64,000 bases of DNA, taken from Opisthocomus hoazin. Lineage: Eukaryota; Chordata; Aves; Opisthocomiformes; Opisthocomidae. Shown one piece after another: positions 22,125 through 31,622 of the stretch (the first letter of the stretch is position 1; each line of letters begins with the position of its first letter). The notes under the pieces are model-generated. The model did no database searches. It had not been told where the DNA came from and saw only the letters and a program-made list of their open reading frames with translations. The DNA lies in contig NC_134443.1 of assembly GCF_030867145.1 (NCBI RefSeq), forward strand, positions 992,001-1,056,000. Reading direction: 5' to 3'. The translations under genes and the position numbers were made by a program.

Positions 22125-22280
22125 GCCCATTGCTCCCCCGATTCCATTTGCGCCGCGGCTGGCTGCGCGGCGCGGAGCCAGCAATTGGATTCCGCGGACG
22201 CGGAATCTGATTTGGAGCGGCCGCGCCATCAATTAGCTTTTATTGATGGCATCGCTCATTGGCAGCCGATGGGATCCGAA
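22125..22280. promoter_or_regulatory. AT-rich island with two dyads, strongest candidate enhancer
   Basis: Two small inverted repeats are visible: GATTCCGC at 22188-22195 with GCGGAATC at 22200-22207, and CCATCAAT at 22226-22233 with ATTGATGG at 22242-22249. The second flanks TAGCTTTT. CAATTGG, CAATTAG and CATTGGC cores add homeodomain and CCAAT-type sites. It lies between two minisatellites, about 7.7 kb upstream of the EFNA3 ATG. Confidence 0.45.
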
Positions 22281-22429
22281 GCCGGCGGCAGCTCCCGCAT
22301 ACCAAGCAACCCCCGCTCAAGGACAGGGCCCCGCCGCTCCCAGCCCCCACCCTGGGGTCCCTGCAGGGACCCTCGGCCTCGCCTGGGAGAGCTTCAGGGG
22401 TGGCAAGGCAGGCAGCCCCCCGGAATCCC

Positions 22430-22935
22430 GGTATTGGGTCCCACGGGGCACAGCTCCCCAGCGTGGGGGTCCCACAGGGCACGGCTCCCCAGTTGGGGGT
22501 CCCACAGGGCACGGCTCCCCAGTTGGGGGTCCCACAAGGCACAGCTCCCCAGCTTGGGGGTCCTGCAGGGCACAGATCCCCCTCCCCCCCCCCGCATCCC
22601 GGCATGGGGGTCCCACAGGGCACCATCACCCCCGACATCCCCACACAGGGTCCTTGGGGGGATGCCCGCACCCAGCATCCCCACATCGGGGGGGTCCCTC
22701 GGGACACGGTTGCTCCCAGCACCCCGCATGGGGGTCTCCTGGGTACAGACCCCCCCAGATGGGTCCCACCAGGCACAGCCCCTCCCCCCAGCATCCCCAC
22801 ATCGGGGGGGTCCCTCGGGACACGGTTGCTCCCAGCACCCCGCATGGGGGTCCCCTGGGTACAGACCCCCCCAGATGGGTCCCACCAGGCACAGACCCCC
22901 CCAGCATCCCCACGGGGGGGGCCAACAGGGCACTG
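22430..22935. repeat. Minisatellite, short and about 120-bp higher-order units
   Basis: Starts with about 38-bp units (GGCACGGCTCCCCAGTTGGG) and passes into a longer unit containing CATCGGGGGGGTCCCTCGG and GCATGGGGGTC.CCTGGGTA, present about twice between 22680 and 22930. Confidence 0.85.
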
Positions 22936-23780
22936 CCCCCCCTGCCCCGGGCAGCCCCTGCGCCCCACAGCGATGGGGCCAGACCCCACGACCCCGGCGG
23001 GAACGGGGTGCCCCCCGAGCGAGGCTGGGGTTCGGGGTGCAGCGGGGGAGGGGCAGGCAGCGGCGCAGGGGTGGGGGGGGGAGGGGCGCGGTCAATGCTC
23101 CCGCTAAGCCTCTCGCCGAGCAGTTTCACCCGAGAAGCCATAAAACCCGTCTGACGTGCCCAGCACCACTGCGGCAGCGGCCGCCAACGCCTGCGCGGGC
23201 AGGGAGGGGGCTGCGGGGCCTTGGCCGGACCCCCCCGAGGCAGGGGGGCTGCACCCATGGGTGGGGGGACGGGAGCCGCTGCGGGAGCCTCGAGCATCCA
23301 ACCGCTGCCGGCTCCGTCGCGCGGCTGCGCCGGAGCCACGACCCCGGCGAGGGCCCGGCTGCGGCGGGGGATCGGGCCCCGCGCCCCGTGGGCGAAGGGT
23401 GAGACCCCCGCTGGGGTCCCCTAAACCCCAAGTGCGTCTTAGGGGGGGGTACGTGGGGGGCGGACGGACGGACAGACGAGGGACCACCACCCCACGGGCA
23501 GCCCAAGCGCAGCCGAAGGCAGCGAGCGGGCGCCTGAACCGGGGGGGCTCTGGGTGGGCAACCCCCAGCCCCCCACCCCGGGCGGCTCGTCTGTAATTCC
23601 CGCTCCCCCCGCGACCTCTCGATATCAAATCGCCGCCATTAAACCCCCCCCCCCCAGCCCCGGGCCTGAAAGGTGACGGCGAGGGGCGCGGGGACCCCCG
23701 GCCGGCGGCCGCCCCGCGGGGATGGGGACCGGGGCACGGCAGGGGGGCTCAGGGTGGGGGGGCTGCACAGCCATCTTGCA
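22936..23780. other. DNA downstream of EFNA4, with two small AT-rich islands
   Basis: No exon recognised. Short A/T-richer islands occur at about 23095-23170 (GAAGCCATAAAACCCGTCTG) and 23605-23650 (CTCTCGATATCAAATCGCC, CCATTAAACC). Around 23770-23825, CATCTTGCAAAGACTGTATT and AGTCACTACCAGGGGTTAAA look like EFNA4 3'UTR sequence. Confidence 0.45.
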
Positions 23781-23840
23781 AAGACTGTATTGCTCGGCTC
23801 AGTCACTACCAGGGGTTAAAACCAAACCGTGGGGGCCGGT

Positions 23841-23893
23841 GAGGAAGAGGAGGAGGAGGAGGAGGAGGAGGAGGAGGAGGAGGAGGAGGAGGG
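23841..23893. repeat. GGA trinucleotide repeat
   Basis: About 17 GGA units (TCC on the EFNA4 sense strand), probably in the EFNA4 3'UTR or just beyond it. The open frame of poly-Glu it gives is not a gene. Confidence 0.9.
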
Positions 23894-24374
23894 CGTCTTC
23901 GCAGAAGACAGATCGGTGTGTCCTCGCCGGAGGACAAGGCAGCGGAGAGGCCGGGAGCCGACCTCCGTCCGGCACCCGGAGGAGCTGCCGCCCCGCTCCG
24001 GGGCCGGGGGGGGGGTCCCCGAGACCCCGAGGCGGGGGGTCCGCAGGGGGAAGGCACGAGATGAGGCGACGGCCCTGGGGGAGCCCAGCGCCGGGGCTGG
24101 CGGCGAGCGAGGTCCCTGGGAGGGAGAGAGCCCCGTCACGGGATGCCGCGGCACGGCGAGGGGTGCCCGTCTCGGGGGGCACCCGCTGCCCCGGAGCCCC
24201 CCCGTACCCCCCTCACCTTCCAGCCCGGAGCCCCCGGCTCGGCTCCGGGGGGGTCCGGCGGGTGCGTCGTGGCCCGGAGCTGCCCCATGGGCTCGGCGGG
24301 GAGGTGACGGCGGAGGAAGATTCCGGCAGCGGGCGGGGGGGCAGCGGTGCCCGTCCCCCGCCCCCACCCCGGGG

Positions 24375-27300
24375 TCAGATCCAGCGCGGGGCGAGCAGCG
24401 CCAGCGCCAGGCACGGGGCGCAGGGCTGCAGCGGGGCCGCGATGCCCCGGGCGGGCGCCGCGTCTGCCAGGGCACGAGCAGAGGTCACGGCCAGCCAGCC
24501 CCCCCGGGCCCCCCCCGGCCCCCCACCCACCCGCACTCACCCTCCGGCCCCCCGCGCCCACGGGGTTGCGAGTTGGGAACCTGCGTCACCGGCTCCGGCG
24601 CTGAAAGGAACCCCGACAGCGTCAGCGTCCGGCTCCCCCGGGGCGGCCCCAGTACCCCCAGTACCCCCAGTACGGACCAGGCTGTTGTGGGGGGGGTAAC
24701 GGGGAGGGGGGGGACCCGGACTCACTGGTGCCTCTGCAGCAGACGGAGACGCGGAGCTTCAGGCAGCGCCCGGCGCTCCCGGGGCTGGGGACGGCTGGGC
24801 AGAGGGGGGGCTTCAGCGGGACCCCGGCCCGGCACGGGACCCCCCTGCGGCAGCGACGGGCCCGAGGTGGGCCCGGGGCTGCCCCTCCCGCAGGGCTGCG
24901 GGGTCGGCACCCCCACCCCGGGCATCCAGACCCCCCCCTTCACCCTGGCACCCCCACCCTGGGGCATGCAGACCCCCCCTTCACCCTGGCACCCCCACCC
25001 CGGGCATGCAGACCCCCCGTTTCATCCTGGCACCCCCACCCCGGGCATCCAGACCCCCCCCTTCACCCCGGCACCCCCACCCCGGGCATGCAGACCCCCC
25101 CCCCTTCACCCTGGCACCCCCACCCTGGGGCATGCAGACCCCCCCTTGCACCCCAGCACCCCTGCCCCGGGCATCCAGACCCCCCCTCCGGGCATGCAGA
25201 CCCCTCGGGGTATCCCGACCCCTCCCCTTGCACCCTGACCCCCCCCCATCCCGGGGCATCCCGACCCCTCGGGGTGTCCCAACGCCCCCGCCCCGTGCAC
25301 CCCAATCCCTGTTGCATCCAGATCCTGAGTGCAGCCGGCCCCGCCCCCCCACCTCAACCCCAGCTGCACCCCGACACCCGAGAGCACCCAGCCCCCCCGT
25401 GCACCCCGACTCCAGCTGCACCCAGACCCTCAGAGCACCCCGACCCCCTCCTGCACCCCAATGCTCCCCCACGCACCCCAATCCCTCTTGCACCCAGTCC
25501 CAGCTCCCTGGGTGTCAGCGGACCCCACCAAGCACCCATCCCAGCTGCACCCAGACCCCCCCTCAGTTATACCCAGTGCCGGTGGACCCTCCCCTGCACC
25601 CCCACCCCAGCTGCAGTCAGACCCTTGGAGCACCCCAATCCTCTCCCATGCACCCCAATCCCTCTTGCACCCAGTCCCAGCTCCCGGGGTGCCACCAGAC
25701 CCCCCCAAGTACCCATCCCAGCTGCACCCAGACCCCCCCTCAGTTACACCCAGTGCCAGTGGACCCTCCCCTGCACCCCAACCCCATTGTGTACCCCAAT
25801 CCTCCCCCCCCAATCCCTCTTGCACCCAGTCCCAGCTCCCGGGGTGCCACCGGACCCCCCAAGCACCCATCTCAGCTGCACCCAGACCCCCCCTCACTTA
25901 CACCCAGTGCCGGTGGACCCTCCCCTGCACCCCAACCCCCTTGTGCACCCCAACCCCCTTGTGCACCCCAATCCCTCTTGCACCCAGTCCCAGCTCCCTG
26001 GGTGCCACCAGACCCCCCCAAGCACCCATCCCAGCTGCACCCAGACCCCCCCTCACTTACACCCAGTGCTGGTGGACCCTGCCCTGCACCCCCACCCCAG
26101 CTGCACCCCAACCCCCTTGTGCACCCCAACCCCCTTGTGCACCCCAACCCCATTGTGCACCCCAATCCCTCTTGCACCCAATCCCAGATCTCTGGGTGCC
26201 ACCGGACCCCCCCAAGCACCCATCCCAGCTGCACCCAGACCCCCCCTCACTTACACCCAGTGCCGGTGGACCCTGCACTGCACCCCCACTCCAGCTGCAC
26301 CCCAACCCCCTTGTGCACCCCAACCCCCTTGTGCACCCCAACCCCATTGTGCACCCCAATCCCTCTTGCACCCAATCCCAGATCCCTGGGTGTCACCGGA
26401 CCCCCCAAGCACCCATCCCAGCTGCACCCAGACCCCCCCTCACTTACACCCAGTGCCGGTGGACCTTCCCCTGCTCCCCAACCTCTTTGTGCACCCAATC
26501 CTCCCCCACGCACCCCAATCCCTCTTGCACCCAATCCCAGATCCCTGGGTGCCACCGGACCCCCCAAGCACCCATCCCAGCTGCACCCAGACCCCCCCTC
26601 AGTTACATCCAGTGCCGGTGGACCCTGCCCTGCACCCCCACCCCCTTGTGCACCCCAACCCCCTTGTGCACCCCAATCCCTCTTGCACCCCGTCCCAGCT
26701 CCCTGGGTGTCAGCGGACCCCCCCACGCACCCATCCCAGCTGCATCCAGACCCCCCCCTCACTCACCCCCTCCTCACTTACACCCAGTGCCAGCAGACCC
26801 CAGCTGCACCCAGACCCTTGGAGCACCCCGACCCCCTCCTGCACCCCAATCCTCCCCCATGCACCCCAATCCCTCTTGCACCCAGTCCCAGCTCCCTGGG
26901 TGTCAGCAGACCCCACCAAGCACCCATCCCAGCTGCAGTCAGACCCTTGGAGCACCCCAATCCTCCCCCACGCACCCCAATCCCTCTTGCACCCAGTCCC
27001 AGCTCCTGGGGTGCCACCGGACCCCCCCAAGCACCCATCCCAGCTGCACCCAGACCCCTCCCTCAGTTACATCCAGTGCTGGTGGACCCTCCCCTGCACC
27101 CCCACCCCAGCTGCACCCCAACCCCCTTGTGCACCCCAACTCCCTTGTGCACCCCAATCCCTCTTGCACCCAATCCCAGATCCCTGGGTGTCACCGGACC
27201 CCCCCAAGCACCCATCCCAGCTGCACCCAGACCCCCCCTCAGTTACACCCAGTGCCGGTGGACCCTCCCCTGCACCCCAACCCCATTGTGCACCCCAATC

Positions 27301-30300
27301 CACCCCCACGCACCCCAATCCCTCTTGCACCCATTCCCAGCTCCCTGGGTGCCACCAGACCCCCCCAAGCACCCATCCCAGCTGCACCCAGACCCCCCCT
27401 CAGTTACACCCAGTGCCGGTGGACCCTCCCCTGCACCCCAACCCCATTGTGCACCCCAACCCCCTTGTGCACCCCAATCCACCCCTTGTGCACCCCAATC
27501 CCTCTTGCACCCAGTCCCAGCTCCCTGGGTGCCGCCAGACCCCCCCAAGCACCCCCACGGGGCAGCCCCCCGCCCGCTGCGCCCACCCCGGGGTGGGGGG
27601 GTCACTCACAGATGTAGTAGTAGGTCTCTCCCGGCTGGAACTCGAAGCCGAGCGAGAAGGGGGTGAAGCGCTGGATCTTCTCGGAGAAGCGGACGGGGCC
27701 GAAGGGCGCCCGCGGTCGGTCGCACTCCCAGCGCTTGAAGGCGCCGGCGCTGCGGTAGCAGCCGCGGTACCCGGCGCCGTCCACCATGAAGAGCGTGAAG
27801 GTCTCGAGCGGGGCGGCGGGCGCGGCCGCCTCGTAGTGCGGGCAGTAGATGTCCAGGTAGTCATTGATGGCCACCTCCACCGCGTAGTCGTCGCGCAGGA
27901 ACCTGCCGGCGCAGCGGTCTCGCCAACGCCGCCAGCGGGCACCACGCGAGCAGGCGGCGGGGCGGGATCGGCCGCGGCCACGCCGACGGGCGCGAAGCCC
28001 CTCGCCCCGGGAACGCGCCTCGCGGCGTCGAAGCCAACCAGCCGGGCACCGCGAACGGCGCGGGGCGGAGCGGACCCCCCCGTGGGCACACGCCTGCGGA
28101 CACGCGGGCACACGCGTGGCGCTGCCCGCCCGCGGCAGGCGGTGCAGCCGGAGCCCCTCTCCCCTCGCCAGGCCCAATTCACCGGATCCCGGTCCCGCCG
28201 TGGCACCCGCTGTGCCGGCAGCGCCAGGGCTGCCCAAATGCCCCCGGCTCGGGGGGTCGCCCCGGTTGCCCCCCCCACCAGGCTGGGGGTCTTCGAGGAC
28301 AGGACCCCGCCGAGCCGGAGCATCCCACCGGGCGATGCCAGCCGGGACGGGTGCGGGCAGGGGACCGGGGCCCCGCCGTGACCCCGCAGAGGGGCACGCA
28401 GCCCCCCCTTCCTGGGGCACCCACGGGTGGGGGGTCCCCACACCTCCCACCCGCAGCTCCCCACGCCCGGGGGGAGCCCGGCAGCGGTGGTGCCCCCAGC
28501 CCTGCCCAGCGGTGCCCGTTTACCGCAGCCGGGCTCGGTGCCACCGGGGCTCGGTGACACCGGGGGTGCCCGTGGTGTGGTAACGCCGGGGGGGCCTCGC
28601 CAGCTTGGGACCACCCAGGGCTCAGCACCACCGGGAGGGACTCACCAGCTCAGGTAATGCCTGGGGGTGCCGGTGGCTCAGGACCACCGGGACAGACTCA
28701 CCGGCTCGGGAGCACCTGGAGCTCAGCACCACCAGGAGGTCCTCACTGGCACAGAACACCTGGGTGCTGGTATCCCTGGGAGGGACTCACCAGCTCAGGA
28801 CCACCTCGGGGTGCCGGTGGCTCAGGACCACCGGGAGGTCCTCACTGGCTCGGGACCACCTGGGGCTCAGGACCACAAGGAGGTCCTCACTGGCTTGGGA
28901 CCCCCGGGTGCTGGTACTACTGGGAGGGACTCACTGGCACGGGAACCCCTGGGGCTTGGGACCACCGGGAGGGACACACCAGCTCAGGACCACCGGGTGC
29001 TGGTGCCACCGGGAGGGACTCACCGGCTCAGCAACGCCTGGGGGTGCCGGTGGCTCAGGACCACCGGGAGGTCTTCATGGGCTTGGGACCACCTGGGGCT
29101 CAGGACCATTGGGAGGTCCTCATGGGCTTGGGACCACCTGGGGCTCAGGACCACGAGGAGGTCCTCACCAGCTTGGGACCCCCGGGTGCTGGTACTACTG
29201 GGAGGGACTCACCAGCTCAGGACCCCCTGGGGCTCAGCACCACTAGGAGGGACACACCAGCTCGGTAACGCCTGGGGGTGCCCAGTGGCTCAGGACCACC
29301 GGGAGGTCCTCAGCGGCTTGGGACCACCGGGTGCTGGTGCCACCGGGAGGGACTCACTGGCTCGGTAACACCTGGGGGTGCCGGTGGCTCAGGACCCCCT
29401 GGGGCTCGGCACCACCGGGAGGTCCTCAGTGGCTTGGGACCACCGGGTGCTGGTGCCACCGGGAGGGACTCACCGGCTCGGTAACACCTGGGTGTGCCGG
29501 TGGCTCGGGACCCCCTGGGGCTCAGGACCACTGGGAGGGACTCACGGGCTCGGTAACGCCCAGGGGTGCCCGGTGGCTTGGGACTACCGGGTGCTGGTAC
29601 CCCTGGGAGGGACTCACCAGCCCAGGACCACCTGGGGGTGCCGGTGGCTCAGGACCACCGGGAGGTCCTCACCGGCACAGGACCCCCGGGTGCTGGTACC
29701 ACCAGGAGGGACTGACTCACTGGCTTGGTAACACCCGGGGGTGCCGGTGACTTGGGACCCCCTGGGGCTCAGGACCACCGGGAGGTCCTCACCGACTCAG
29801 GACCCCGCAGGGCTCGGGACCCCCTGGGGCTCAGGACCACTGGGAGGGACGCAGCGGCTCGGGACCCCCCGGGGCTTGGGACCCCCTGGGGCTCAGGACC
29901 ACTGGCAGGGATGCAGCGGCTCGGGACCACCAGGAGGTCCCCACGGTCTCGGGCCCCCCCAGGGCTCGGGAACCCCCGGGGCTCAGCACCACCGGGAGGG
30001 ACGCACCGGCTCAGGACCCCCCGGGGCTCAGGACCACCGGGAGGGACGCACCGGCTCAGGACCCCCCGGGACTCAGGACCACCGGGAGGGACTCACCGGC
30101 TCGAGACCCCCGGGAGGTCCCCACGGTCTCAGCCCCCCCCCCCCGGTAGCTCGGCCCCCCCCGGGGCTCGGCCCCCCCGGGACCCCTCACCGCCTCGGTA
30201 CCGCCCGGTAGCTCGGTGCCCGCCAGCTCCGCCCCCCCCCCCCCGCGGGCGCGGGGCCCGGCGGGCGCGGGGGGCTCACAAAGCAGGGGGGGGGGGGTAC

Positions 30301-30410
30301 CTGGGGTTGCTGCCGTTCCAGTGGACGCGGTGGCGGAGGCCGCGCACCGGCGGCGGGGCCCAGAGCAGCGGGGAGCAGAGCAGGAGCCCGAGCAGCGGCG
30401 CGGGGCGCAT
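24375..30410 (-). CDS. EFNA4: EFNA4 (ephrin-A4), complete, 5 coding exons
   Basis: Coding exons, 5' to 3': 30410-30301, 27902-27610, 24794-24726, 24600-24541, 24463-24375. They join in phase to 206 residues (human 201). Exon 1 gives a signal peptide (MRPAPLLGLLLCSPLLW) and RHRVHWNGSNP. Exon 2 gives the ephrin core: [57 protein letters not shown] and PGETYYYI, the last three closest to ephrin-A4. Exon 3 gives SAGRCLKLRVSVCC. Exon 5 ends in a GPI signal (CLALALLAPRWI, stop at 24377-24375). It is a GPI-anchored Eph receptor ligand. The exon 3 acceptor at 24795 was chosen over a nearer AG because only it keeps the frame. Introns 1 and 2 are filled by minisatellites. Confidence 0.96.
24895..27590. 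repeat. Large minisatellite array in EFNA4 intron 2
   Basis: From 24895 to about 25260 units of about 41 bases repeat (GCATGCAGACCCCC with CACCCTGGCACCCCCACCC). From 25430 a higher-order unit of about 150-180 bases repeats about 13 times, with the blocks CTCTTGCACCCAGTCCCAGC, CCCAAGCACCCATCCCAGC and CACCCAGTGCCGGTGGACCC. It makes very long open frames on both strands but no known protein. Confidence 0.92.
28570..30130. repeat. Minisatellite in EFNA4 intron 1, unit about 45 bp
   Basis: Tandem variants of GGCTCAGGACCACCGGGAGG followed by TCCTCACTGGCTCGGGACC run for about 1.5 kb up to EFNA4 exon 1. Confidence 0.9.
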
Positions 30411-30654
30411 GGCTCCGCCGCGGCGGGGGGGGGGGGGGCCCCGGGGGGGGGGCTCGGCCCGGCCCGGCCCGGCCCCTCCCGCCAACTTCGGGCCAATCCG
30501 CGCCGCGCCGCCGCCCGGCAACTTCTGTGCGAGCGCCATTAACCCTTTGGGGGGGGGGGCGGCACCGGGACCGGAGCCCAGCCGGTAGCCCCGGACAGCG
30601 GGACCTCCGGTACCCATCGGCACCGGGACCGCGCCTCCATCCGCCACCCCCCCG

Positions 30655-31075
30655 GCACCGGGACAGCCATTCCCCGGTCCCCTCCCGGCGTCCCCGCCCC
30701 CCTCCCGGCGTTCCCGGTCCCCTCCCGGTATCCCCGCCCCCCCCCGGTGTCCCCGGTCCCTCCCGATGTCCCCGGTGCCCCCCCGGCATCTCAGGTCCCT
30801 CCCAGTGTCCCCGCCCACCTCCCGGTGTTCCTGTCCCCCTCCCGGAGTCCCCGGTCCCTCCTGGTATTCCCGGTCCCCTCCCGGCATCTCAGGTCCCTCC
30901 CGGTGTCCCCGGTACCCTCCCGGCATCCCAGGTCCATCCCGGTGTTCCCGGTCCCCTCCTGGTATCCCAGGTCCCTCCCGGTGTTCCCCGTCCCCTCCCG
31001 GTATCCCCGGTCCCTCCCGGCGTCCCCGCCCCCCTCTCGGTGTGCCCGGTCCCTCCCGGTGTCCCCGCCGCGAGC
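30655..31075. repeat. Minisatellite upstream of EFNA4, unit about 20-22 bp
   Basis: Tandem copies of CCGGTCCCTCCCGGTGTCCC start about 250 bases upstream of the EFNA4 ATG, in promoter-side DNA. Confidence 0.88.
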
Positions 31076-31362
31076 CGGCACCGCGCCCACCGCCCGGCCC
31101 CGGGACCGGCGCTGTCCCTGCACATCGCATCCACCCGGGACGGGCAGCACCGGGTGCTCCCCGCGCCCACCCGTGCACCGGGACCCAGCGGAGGGCGGTA
31201 CCGGCACCGGCCGGGCGCAGCGGGAGGCGGGGGGGGAATACACAGACGGGTGCCGGTCGGTGCCCGCGGGGAAGCCCCTGCCCGTGCCCCGTGCCCACGT
31301 GGCTCCCGGGGAGAGCCCCCCCGCCCCGCTCCCCTCCGCCCCGGGGCGGCTGCGCGCAACCC

Positions 31363-31456
31363 CCACCAGGGGGCGCTGGCGCCAGGGAGCCACTTCCGGC
31401 GCTGGGGGCGAAGCTTCCGGCGGGTGCCGCGGGTAATGCTGGGAGTTGTAGTTCCG
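31363..31456. promoter_or_regulatory. CTCF consensus, two ETS sites and a ZNF143/THAP11 motif
   Basis: CCACCAGGGGGCGCT at 31363-31377 matches the CTCF consensus at every position, plus orientation. CTTCCGG at about 31393-31399 and 31414-31420 are ETS cores. AATGCTGGGAGTTGTAGT at about 31435-31452 is, on the minus strand, ACTACAACTCCCAGCATT, the SBS/M-box bound by ZNF143 and THAP11. The cluster lies between the ADAM15 polyadenylation signal (31528-31523) and the EFNA4 ATG about 1 kb further on. It may be an EFNA4 promoter element or a loop anchor; both are inferences. Confidence 0.6.
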
Positions 31457-31522
31457 CTGCAAGTCGTGTCCCCCCCCCCGGTCCGGCGGAGGCAGCGCGG
31501 AGGCGGCAGCTCGCAGCCCCCT

Positions 31523-31528
31523 TTTATT
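31523..31528 (-). terminator. ADAM15: ADAM15 polyadenylation signal
   Basis: AATAAA on the minus strand, about 95 bases past the ADAM15 stop codon (31625-31623), giving a short 3'UTR. Confidence 0.8.
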
Positions 31529-31622
31529 GATCGTTCGGCAGCGGAGGCGGGGGGGAGGAAACAAGAGGGCGGCGGGAGGCCTTCCCCGCGGCTCCAGCGC
31601 TGCGGCGGTCCCGGCCCGAGGC

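Noticed and set aside
15516-24370. A microRNA or tRNA gene in the EFNA3-EFNA4 gap
   Set aside because: No tRNA arm structure or recognisable microRNA hairpin was found by reading; the islands look like transcription-factor sites instead.
23829-25238. Poly-Glu open frame
   Set aside because: Made by the GGA microsatellite near the EFNA4 3'UTR; it continues antisense through the EFNA4 exons.
24728-28381. Open frame of more than 1200 codons on the plus strand
   Set aside because: It runs through the EFNA4 intron 2 minisatellite and antisense to EFNA4 exon 2; its His/Pro/Thr repeats reflect the array unit, and all frames on both strands are equally open.
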